A stretch of 5,192 bases of DNA from Prosthecobacter sp. GTDB taxonomy: Bacteria; Verrucomicrobiota; Verrucomicrobiia; Verrucomicrobiales; Verrucomicrobiaceae. The DNA lies in contig JAIWOJ010000199.1 in NCBI GenBank assembly GCA_020216965.1, forward strand, positions 1-5,192. Reading direction: 5' to 3'. Made by a program: the position numbers and the translations under genes. The notes beneath the pieces were generated by a model, which ran no database searches, was not told the origin of the DNA, and was given only the letters and a program-made list of their open reading frames with translations. The stretch's first letter is position 1. Every line of letters starts with the position of its first letter. Below are positions 1 to 5,192 of the stretch, in pieces.

Positions 1-61
1 TGCCGCGCGCACTCCAAGACGCTCCGCGCTGTTCTGGCGTTCTGAGCTTCGCGGCAGCGTC
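1..61. repeat. GC-rich imperfect palindrome at the left window edge
   Basis: TGCCGCG (1-7) is the perfect reverse complement of CGCGGCA (50-56). Inside it AGACGC (17-22) can pair with GCGTTCT (37-43, one T bulged) and CTC (12-14) with GAG (44-46). An alternative pairing is GACGCT (18-23) with AGCGTC (56-61). This suggests a folded intergenic element or the end of a repeat that may continue left of position 1. No gene is visible in the first 117 bases. Confidence 0.3.
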
Positions 62-65
62 AGTG

Positions 66-117
66 CCCCAACTCCTGAGCGAAAGGTTTTGGCTAGGAAA
101 AACTCAGGCGCTTGGGG
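66..117 (-). repeat. Interrupted inverted repeat abutting the protease stop codon (possible terminator)
   Basis: Two 6-bp stems are nested: CCCCAA (66-71) with TTGGGG (112-117), and CCTGAG (74-79) with CTCAGG (103-108), separated by a small internal loop (CT against GCG). The 23-nt terminal loop is T- and C-rich on the minus strand. The structure begins at the first base after the TAA stop (118-120). No T-tract follows on the minus strand, so it is at best a Rho-independent terminator without its U-run, or a 3'-end stabilising hairpin. Confidence 0.4.
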
Positions 118-2934
118 TTAGCGTTGTTCATCCAGCCCACGTTTGATTTTGTAGATGAGGAAGCGGGTGTGCGCTGCGGCTGTGCGGAAGGCGGGGAGGG
201 TCTCCAGTTGGGTGCGGATGAATTCTAACTCTGCGAAGGCTGGGGATTGGGCGGCAGGGGGCCATGAGCTGCTATTGACGATGCGTAGCAGCCGGTCTGT
301 GTATTCGCTCTGGAGGTTCTGCCGCACGGTGTCTGGCCCCTCGGCGGGGTCGCCCAGGAAAATGGCCTGGGTGAGCTTGCGCATGATTTGGTCTAGGGAG
401 ACTGCATTTCCGTAGAGGCCGGAATCAAGGATGCGGCGCTGCGTCTCAAGATGCATGAGGTGATCGAGCAGGGCGCGCTGGACTTGGCCGATGCGATCAT
501 GGAGCTTGGGTGCCTCGTCCTCTTTGAAAAAGTCAAAGCCGCGCCGCTGCTGCTGGAGGTGGGCAGCTAACTCGGTCGGGGGCTGCATGGCACCGGGGGC
601 GAAGGCAAACTTTGCCATGGCATCTAGCGCCGCAAACTGACGTGCGGCAGCCACGGGGGTGTAGGGTTTTTTGTCAGAGCCCTGTCCGACGAAGGCACGC
701 TCTACCTCTACGCCGCCGACGTAGCGGCTGATGGCGACGAGGGCGTCTGCTTGCTCGCGGGTGAGGACGAGGTAGGCCTGGAGGAGGGGCTGCCAGCTCT
801 CGCCTTTGACGGGAACTTTCGTGAGCAGTTCGCCCAGACGGGCTTGGACGAGCTGGCACCGTTGGGTGCCGTAGGTCACGGGATCGCTGCTCATGTCATA
901 GATCATCACGCGCGGGTCGATGCCTTTGCCTACACGGCGCATGTCGTCAGCATCGTTGCCAAAGGCCAGCGCGGGCTCAGGGGAGAGCGCGGCGATGGCT
1001 TGCAGACGGGCTTCTTCCGCTTTGGGGTCTTCGAGTGCCTCGCTGTAGCCATACTCGATCGCCCAGTGATCGTAGGGGCCGGGTTTGGTGATGTAAAAGT
1101 CTCCCTGGGGTGTGTTGAGGGGCGCGATATTTGCCGGCATGTAGTCCATGACGGAGCCGGTGAGGCCGGTCTTGGAGGTGAGTTCTTGGTTGTGGATTTG
1201 GGTGGCATCATAGAGGTGGCTGGCGCGGAAGTTGTGGTTCAGGCCCAGGGTGTGCCCTAGCTCATGCAGGATGAGTTTCATGAGAGCCTGACGGGTCAGG
1301 GCTTTCATGTCAGGGAGGCGTCCCTCTGGGCTGAGGCGCAGAGCGGCTTGGCCGAAAAGCAGCCCTTGCTGGGCAAAGCCAGCCTCTTGGCAAAAGCGGC
1401 GCGGATCGCGGAAGGCGTCCTCCGTTTCCTCCTGGGGTGAGGCGAGCCCTAGCTCCATAAAGATGCGCTGACTGCGGAGGCGGTTGGTGAGAAAGCTGAA
1501 CTCAAGCATGATGTCTGCGCCTAGGATCTGGCCTGTACGTGGGTTCACAAAGCTGGGCCCGTAGCCGCCGAAGGGTGGGTTGGGTGAGGAGGTCCAGCGC
1601 AGCACGTTGTAATTGATATCCCCAGCATCCCAGGTGGCATTGTCCGGCTGCTGTTTGATGACCAGCGCGTCCTTGAAGCCGGCTGTTTCAAAGGCTTCAT
1701 TCCAGCGTAGGGCTGCCTCGCGGATGGTATCGCGCAGCTCGATGGGCGTGGTGTTTTCGATCCAGAAAACAATGGGCTGCACGGGCTCACTCAGCTTAGT
1801 GCCGGGCTTTTGCTTCACGAGGTGCCAGCGGTGAATGACATCCCGCCAGGGCGTGGCGGAGGTGCTGGTCATGTCCGTCACCTGGGTGGTAAAGTAGCCG
1901 ATGCGGGGGTCATCGTAGCGTGGCTTGAAGTCGTTTTCTGGCAGCTTGATGAGGCTGTGCTGGACTTTGATGCTGACGTAGCGTGCATCGGTGATTTCAT
2001 CGGCGCGCGCCTTGTTATCCTGCGTCCAGGTGGGGGTGGGGTTTTCAAAGACGTATTCCACGCCCACGACGGTATTGTCCGGGTAGCCGCGTAGGCTTAG
2101 GAATTTGGTCTTGGTCTCGCTCAGTCGGCCCAGGACGGACCTGTTGGCGTCTCCGCCGGGGCGTTTGACCATGGCGAGGCTCTCCCTGAGAAAGAGGTTG
2201 CTAGCGGGGATGAGGTAGCCGCCTGCGTCCTCGGCCACGATGCCCTCACTGGCTAGGACGGCATGGGAGATGTTTGCCTGTTTGGCACGCGCCAGCGCGC
2301 TCTGGGGGTCAAAGTAGAAGGAGGTGTTTTCGGCGATGAATTCGATGCGCTCAAAAATTTTGCTGATGCGAAAGATGACCTCATTGCCATAGCCGCCGCG
2401 GTTGTGCCCGGCCTGCACGACGCCATCCATGGTGTGGGTGAAGTAGATGAACTCTGGGCCAAGTTGGTCCTTTTTGATATACAGATGCACCGCGCCTTTT
2501 TCACGGTCGAGGAAGAGGTCAAAAAGGCCGTTGATGCGCTGGTGCCCCCGGGTGACGTCCTCGACGGTTTTCTTTTTTTCAGGGGGCCTGACGGTGGTCG
2601 CAGGGGCTGCGGAGGCTGTGGAGCTTGCCGTGGACGGCGGTGCAGGAGCTGGCTTTGGCTCTTCTTTGGCGGGGACTGCGGGGCCCTGCGGCGCTGGTGG
2701 AGTCGGCGCGGGTTTTTCAGGGTCAGGCTTCGCGGGCTGAGGCTGTCCAGCAGGGGGTGGGGCTGGTGGCTTGGGGGCATCAGGTTGGCTTGGCTGGGGA
2801 GCCGGGGCCGGGGCAGATGGCTTTTTCTCTGGTTTGGACTCGGGTTTTGGCGGCTCAGGTTTGGCGGGTGCCGGGGCTGCTGCTTGGGCGAGATGGAGGG
2901 CGCAAAGAAGAAGAGACAGAGAAAACAGACGCAT
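118..2934 (-). CDS. Secreted zinc-dependent metalloprotease (DUF5117/DUF5118/DUF4953 type, metzincin motif)
   Basis: Predicted exported zinc endopeptidase of 938 residues; its substrate is unknown. Residues 1-18 form a Sec signal peptide (hydrophobic core SLSLLL, AQA cleavage motif at 16-18). Cys11 is not in a lipobox, so a soluble periplasmic or secreted protein is more likely than a lipoprotein. Residues 19-122 are a Pro/Ala/Lys-rich disordered linker. A DUF5118-like segment follows (about 126-175), then a DUF5117-like region (about 180-370). The catalytic part contains HELGHTLGLNH at 557-567, which is the extended zinc motif HExxHxxGxxH: His557, His561 and His567 as ligands, Glu558 as catalytic base. 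The Met-turn SVMDY is at 594-598. The downstream block GPYDHWAIEYGY (618-630) and the GIDPRVMIYDMSSDP segment fit this family. All catalytic residues are intact. The ATG at 2934 is chosen because the signal peptide begins there, although no Shine-Dalgarno sequence sits at normal spacing. Family assignment is from memory of these domains. Confidence 0.9.
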   Translation of the reverse strand: MRLFSLSLLLCALHLAQAAAPAPAKPEPPKPESKPEKKPSAPAPAPQPSQPDAPKPPAPPPAGQPQPAKPDPEKPAPTPPAPQGPAVPAKEEPKPAPAPPSTASSTASAAPATTVRPPEKKKTVEDVTRGHQRINGLFDLFLDREKGAVHLYIKKDQLGPEFIYFTHTMDGVVQAGHNRGGYGNEVIFRISKIFERIEFIAENTSFYFDPQSALARAKQANISHAVLASEGIVAEDAGGYLIPASNLFLRESLAMVKRPGGDANRSVLGRLSETKTKFLSLRGYPDNTVVGVEYVFENPTPTWTQDNKARADEITDARYVSIKVQHSLIKLPENDFKPRYDDPRIGYFTTQVTDMTSTSATPWRDVIHRWHLVKQKPGTKLSEPVQPIVFWIENTTPIELRDTIREAALRWNEAFETAGFKDALVIKQQPDNATWDAGDINYNVLRWTSSPNPPFGGYGPSFVNPRTGQILGADIMLEFSFLTNRLRSQRIFMELGLASPQEETEDAFRDPRRFCQEAGFAQQGLLFGQAALRLSPEGRLPDMKALTRQALMKLILHELGHTLGLNHNFRASHLYDATQIHNQELTSKTGLTGSVMDYMPANIAPLNTPQGDFYITKPGPYDHWAIEYGYSEALEDPKAEEARLQAIAALSPEPALAFGNDADDMRRVGKGIDPRVMIYDMSSDPVTYGTQRCQLVQARLGELLTKVPVKGESWQPLLQAYLVLTREQADALVAISRYVGGVEVERAFVGQGSDKKPYTPVAAARQFAALDAMAKFAFAPGAMQPPTELAAHLQQQRRGFDFFKEDEAPKLHDRIGQVQRALLDHLMHLETQRRILDSGLYGNAVSLDQIMRKLTQAIFLGDPAEGPDTVRQNLQSEYTDRLLRIVNSSSWPPAAQSPAFAELEFIRTQLETLPAFRTAAAHTRFLIYKIKRGLDEQR

Positions 2935-2982
2935 GGCGGGAGACTAAACGCCTCCCATCGCGCTTGCTTTAGAGGAAAGCAG
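2935..2982 (-). promoter_or_regulatory. Protease leader with two small hairpins and a distant GGGAGG
   Basis: Two short inverted repeats lie just before the protease start. TGCTTT (2981-2976) pairs with AAAGCA (2970-2965) around a 5-nt loop. GGGAG (2956-2952) pairs with CTCCC (2942-2938) around 9 nt, ending four bases before the ATG. The only Shine-Dalgarno-like string, GGGAGG (2956-2951), is 16 nt from the ATG, too far for normal use, and lies inside the second stem. No convincing -35/-10 pair was found here. Confidence 0.3.
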
Positions 2983-2992
2983 CCCTTTGGAG

Positions 2993-3050
2993 AAAAACCT
3001 TCCCCCTCGGCCTAGAATCGGCAAAGCAAAGGTCTGCACCACGGGGGAAG
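2993..3050 (-). terminator. Terminator-like inverted repeat after the reductase gene
   Basis: On the minus strand CTTCCCCC (3050-3043) pairs perfectly with GGGGGAAG (3006-2999). After one G comes a run of five T (2997-2993). It begins about 15 nt past the reductase stop codon at 3065. The loop is 36 nt, which is long for an intrinsic terminator and only weakly structured inside, so efficiency is uncertain. Position and T-run make it the best candidate for the 3' end of the reductase transcript. Confidence 0.5.
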
Positions 3051-3064
3051 TTCAGCAAGCGCGC

Positions 3065-4228
3065 TTAATACACGTCGCGGCGATAGCGTTTGGCTTCCTT
3101 CAGGGCGGCCATGTAGGCCACGGCCTCTTCGGGCGACTTGCTGCCTTCTTTTTCGATGATGGTATGCAGTGCTTTGTCCACATCCACGGCCATACGGGCG
3201 GCGTCACCGCAGACATAGACGATGGCTCCCTGCTCTAGCCAGGAGTAGATCTCGGCGCTGTTTTCCAGCATCTTGTGCTGCACATAGATTTTCTCTGCCT
3301 GGTCACGGCTCCAGGCGGTAGTGAGTTTGGCCAGGGTGCCATTCGCCAGCCAGCGTTGGAACTCAAAAAAAAAGAAAAAGCAGGTCTTTTCGCTGACTTC
3401 CCCGAAGAACATCCAGGCTTTACCTTTGGCACCTGTGGCCTCGCGTTCCTCAAGGAAAGCGCGGAAGGGGGCGATGCCGGTGCCGGGCCCGATGAAGATG
3501 ACGGGGATGTCCTCCTGCGGCTCTGGCAGACGAAAGCCTTTCCCGTGGTTCACGAAGACGGGGATGAGGGTTTCCCCCACTTTGATGCGCTCGGCTAGGA
3601 AGGTGGAGGCCACGCCGCCGCGCTCGCGGCCGTGGCTGGTGTATTTCACAGTGGCCACGGTGAGGTGGACTTCCTTGGGGTGGGCACGCTGGCTGCTGCT
3701 GATGGAGTAGAGACGGATGTTCAGCTTTTTCTGCGTGGCCATGAACTCCTGAGGCTCAAACTTGGCGCTGGGGTTTTCCAGCAGGAGGTCGATGACGAAA
3801 CGGCCCCAGAGGTAGTTTTTCAGATCTTCCTTTCGGTCAGGCTCGAGCAGGCCGTTTAGCGGCGTATTGCCGCCGGTTTTTTCAATGATGGCTTTGATGA
3901 GCTTCTGATCCACCTCAGTAAGCAGAGTGGCCTCAAAAAGAGCCTGGCGGATGGGCACCTCAGCAGCGGTCTTGGGGTGCTTCACGATCTCCTCCCCACT
4001 GAAGCCGAGCGCCCGGAGGGTATCCTCCACGAGCGCGGGGTCATTGGTGGGCTGCACGGCGAGGGAGTCCCCCGGCAGGTATTCCAGTTCTCCACCTTCC
4101 AGGTCGATCTCATAATGCCGTGTATTCTTTGGCGCACCGGGGCCGGACAGGTCATAGGCTTTTTTCACCTTCGCGAGGAAGGGGTTTTTGACGTTGTACA
4201 CGGGTTTTCCGGCGGCTTCAGTGCTCAT
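3065..4228 (-). CDS. Stand-alone FAD/NADPH reductase module, sulfite reductase flavoprotein (CysJ)-like
   Basis: Cytosolic flavoprotein of 387 residues that should take hydride from NADPH onto FAD and pass electrons to a partner. It matches the C-terminal FAD-binding and NADPH-binding part of CysJ / cytochrome P450 reductase. Visible motifs: RLYSISSS (172-179) for FAD; GGVAS (204-208) for the FAD pyrophosphate; GPGTGIAPFR (247-256) for the NADPH ribose/pyrophosphate; SRDQ (307-310) and KIYVQ (313-317), the pattern that binds the NADP 2'-phosphate; CGDAARMA (340-347); and the C-terminal RYRRDVY whose last Tyr normally stacks on FAD. The helical connecting domain lies at about 60-165. The N-terminal flavodoxin (FMN) domain of true CysJ is absent; the protein starts directly at the FAD module, as in single-module relatives annotated as sulfite reductase subunit alpha. 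Residues 284-288 are five Phe in a row where relatives have a mixed stretch. The electron acceptor is not in this window, so sulfite reduction is not established. Confidence 0.88.
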   Translation of the reverse strand: MSTEAAGKPVYNVKNPFLAKVKKAYDLSGPGAPKNTRHYEIDLEGGELEYLPGDSLAVQPTNDPALVEDTLRALGFSGEEIVKHPKTAAEVPIRQALFEATLLTEVDQKLIKAIIEKTGGNTPLNGLLEPDRKEDLKNYLWGRFVIDLLLENPSAKFEPQEFMATQKKLNIRLYSISSSQRAHPKEVHLTVATVKYTSHGRERGGVASTFLAERIKVGETLIPVFVNHGKGFRLPEPQEDIPVIFIGPGTGIAPFRAFLEEREATGAKGKAWMFFGEVSEKTCFFFFFEFQRWLANGTLAKLTTAWSRDQAEKIYVQHKMLENSAEIYSWLEQGAIVYVCGDAARMAVDVDKALHTIIEKEGSKSPEEAVAYMAALKEAKRYRRDVY

Positions 4229-4248
4229 GAGAGGAGGGTGGGATGGGG

Positions 4249-4278
4249 AAAAAAGGCCGCGCAGGCTAGGGCGCGGCC
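4249..4278 (-). terminator. Intrinsic terminator (8-bp GC stem, 8-nt loop, T6)
   Basis: On the minus strand GGCCGCGC (4278-4271) pairs perfectly with GCGCGGCC (4262-4255) around the loop CCTAGCCT. Six T residues (4254-4249) follow directly. This is the textbook form of a Rho-independent terminator and would end the receptor transcript about 95 nt after its stop codon. It ends only 20 nt before the ATG of the reductase at 4228, so it could also act as a leader attenuator for that gene. Confidence 0.72.
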
Positions 4279-4290
4279 GGGGGTTGTCAA
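4263..4290 (-). promoter_or_regulatory. Candidate sigma70-type promoter for the reductase gene
   Basis: A perfect -35 hexamer TTGACA lies at 4290-4285 on the minus strand. Sixteen bases downstream is TAGCCT (4268-4263), a weak -10 matching TATAAT at three of six positions. Initiation would fall near 4256 and give a leader of about 28 nt. The -10 lies in the loop of the terminator hairpin, so a transcript starting here would lack the hairpin's 5' arm and avoid termination. The weak -10 and GC-rich spacer make this a candidate only. Confidence 0.3.
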
Positions 4291-4291
4291 T

Positions 4292-4334
4292 GCAAGGGGC
4301 GGCATGGAGATAGCAACTCTCATGCCGCCCCTGC
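4292..4334 (-). repeat. Strong inverted repeat / RNA hairpin downstream of the receptor gene
   Basis: AGGGGCGGCATG (4295-4306) is the perfect reverse complement of CATGCCGCCCCT (4321-4332). The stem can extend inward by three pairs (GAG 4307-4309 with CTC 4317-4319, one T bulged) and outward by two (GC 4292-4293 with GC 4333-4334, one A bulged), leaving a 7-nt loop. It starts about 38 nt past the receptor stop. No T-tract follows on the minus strand (TTGCATTG), so it may be an mRNA 3'-end stabiliser, a first part of a tandem terminator, or a REP-like palindrome, rather than a stand-alone intrinsic terminator. Confidence 0.65.
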
Positions 4335-4372
4335 GGATGCGTTCACCTTCAGATCTTTCGTGTGTGGCAGGC

Positions 4373-5192
4373 TCAGTATTCAAGCCGGACGCCTACATAA
4401 AAATTGCGCCCGTAAGCAGGGTCCACACCATTGGCCCGGATGCGGCTGTAATAGTCTTGGTCAAAGAGGTTGTTGATGCCCGCCAGGAGGGTGACGTTGT
4501 CTTTCCAGACCTTGGCCTCAGCGATCAAGTCCGTGACGTTGTAGGCGGGGATGTTGAATTGTGCCGTGTTGTTGTCATTGGCGAAGTGCTGGCTGACGTA
4601 GGTGTGGAGGAGGGAGATTTTGAAGCGCTCGCGCCAACGGTAGGTGAGGCCAAAGCGCAGCAGGTTCTCGGGCGCATACTGAGGTTCCAAGCCATCCAGC
4701 GGGCCATCGACAAACTCGGCATTCAGCCATTCGTAGGCGATGTGAAAGGCTAGGTTTCCATAGCGCTGGGTGGCGGCCTTTGCATCCCCGCCCGTGAGCC
4801 AGGCAGCCGCGGCGACGAGGTCTAGCTCACCCGCGAAATCAATGCCCCAGTTCTGCGAATGCCCGACATTGCGCACCGTGGTGACGCCCCCGGCGGTGGT
4901 CGAGCCAAAGCGGTCTTGGTAGTCGATGAAAAAGCCGCTCACATCCCAGTTGAGGAACTCCGACGGACGCCCGCGGTAGCCCAGCTCATAGGTGAGCGTG
5001 TGGCCGGGGCTGAGGTCCGTGTTGGCGACGTTGTTGTTGATGGGCAGAGAATCCGCATAGGTGGGTGGTTTGTAGCCCTGGGAGAGGTTGAAATAGACCG
5101 TGCTCGTGTCTGTGACATCGTAGGTCAGGCCGATGGCTGCCAGGGGTACATGCTGGGCATCTGCCTGGTCACGTTCTGGCAGCGGAGCCAAG
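4373..5192 (-). CDS. TonB-dependent outer-membrane receptor, FecA-like, C-terminal part (5' end outside window)
   Basis: C-terminal 272 codons of an outer-membrane beta-barrel that imports a ligand, probably a ferric chelate, using TonB energy. The segment shows alternating hydrophobic/aromatic beta-strand patterns (TSTVYFNLSQGYKPPTY at about 29-44; LTYELGYRG at 66-74; WDVSGFFIDYQDRF at 82-95). It ends with the typical receptor C-terminus: LLAGINNLFDQDYYSRI (235-251), then GRNFYVGVRLEY with a terminal aromatic residue, as required for barrel assembly. The NLSQGYKPPTYAD segment and VRNVGHSQNWGIDF resemble FecA/ferric-citrate-type receptors, but ligand specificity cannot be fixed from the barrel half. 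The signal peptide, TonB box and plug domain lie beyond position 5192. The TTG at 5191 is not the real start, since the reading frame remains open to the edge and the barrel is incomplete. Stop is TGA at 4373-4375. Confidence 0.88.
   Translation of the reverse strand, partial: LAPLPERDQADAQHVPLAAIGLTYDVTDTSTVYFNLSQGYKPPTYADSLPINNNVANTDLSPGHTLTYELGYRGRPSEFLNWDVSGFFIDYQDRFGSTTAGGVTTVRNVGHSQNWGIDFAGELDLVAAAAWLTGGDAKAATQRYGNLAFHIAYEWLNAEFVDGPLDGLEPQYAPENLLRFGLTYRWRERFKISLLHTYVSQHFANDNNTAQFNIPAYNVTDLIAEAKVWKDNVTLLAGINNLFDQDYYSRIRANGVDPAYGRNFYVGVRLEY

Noticed and set aside
751..1260. 169-codon plus-strand open frame
   Set aside because: It is antisense to the conserved protease catalytic region, starts inside it and has no recognisable motif; a shadow frame of a GC-rich gene.
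2902..2904. Cys11 of the protease as a lipoprotein cysteine
   Set aside because: The preceding residues are LLL, with no Ala/Gly/Ser at -1, whereas a good AQA signal peptidase I site follows at 16-18.
2263..3015. 250-codon plus-strand open frame rich in Gly, Arg and Trp
   Set aside because: It lies opposite the signal peptide and Pro/Ala-rich linker of the protease; its odd composition is the complement of proline codons, and it shows no domain or leader.
3365..3379. Inactivating frameshift in the reductase at the A-tract
   Set aside because: The frame continues through all later NADPH-binding motifs to the expected C-terminal Tyr, and the spacing equals that of CysJ.
3977..4753. 258-codon plus-strand open frame spanning the receptor-reductase gap
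   Set aside because: It runs antisense across two convincing genes and the terminator hairpins, and its protein has no recognisable domain.
5189..5191. TTG as the start codon of the receptor
   Set aside because: The barrel is clearly incomplete, with plug domain and signal peptide missing, and the frame stays open to the window edge; the codon is internal.

Overview
The window carries three genes, all on the minus strand, and no RNA gene, mobile element or CRISPR array that I can see. In transcription order (high to low coordinates) they are: the C-terminal half of a FecA-like TonB-dependent outer-membrane receptor that runs off the right edge (4373-5192); a stand-alone FAD/NADPH reductase module related to the sulfite reductase flavoprotein CysJ (3065-4228); and a large secreted zinc metalloprotease of the DUF5117/DUF5118/DUF4953 type with a long proline-rich linker behind its signal peptide (118-2934). 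The base composition is GC-rich. The outer-membrane receptor and exported protease indicate a Gram-negative, double-membrane bacterium. A single-module CysJ-like reductase next to this protease type would suit the Verrucomicrobia (Prosthecobacter/Verrucomicrobium-like), but that is a weak inference from gene content, not something the sequence proves.

The 144-bp gap between receptor and reductase (4229-4372) is the most structured non-coding part. It holds a strong hairpin with a 12-bp perfect stem (4292-4334). Next comes a classic intrinsic terminator with an 8-bp GC stem and T6 (4249-4278), ending only about 20 nt before the reductase start codon. A consensus TTGACA box lies just upstream of that terminator, so the reductase promoter may be built into the receptor's terminator, or the hairpin may act as a leader attenuator. 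The 130-bp gap between reductase and protease (2935-3064) has a terminator-like inverted repeat followed by T5, then small hairpins close to the protease start. The first 117 bases have no gene but contain two inverted repeats. One abuts the protease stop codon; the other reaches the left window edge.

The genes look like neighbours in separate transcription units rather than one operon. A loose functional link is possible between the ferric-chelate-type receptor and the NADPH flavoprotein reductase (iron uptake and reduction), but it is speculative. I see no clear new multi-gene system. The most noteworthy items are the promoter/terminator overlap before the reductase, the phenylalanine tract replacing a usually polar/aromatic stretch in its NADPH domain, its missing FMN domain, and the lack of Shine-Dalgarno sequences at normal spacing before both complete genes.
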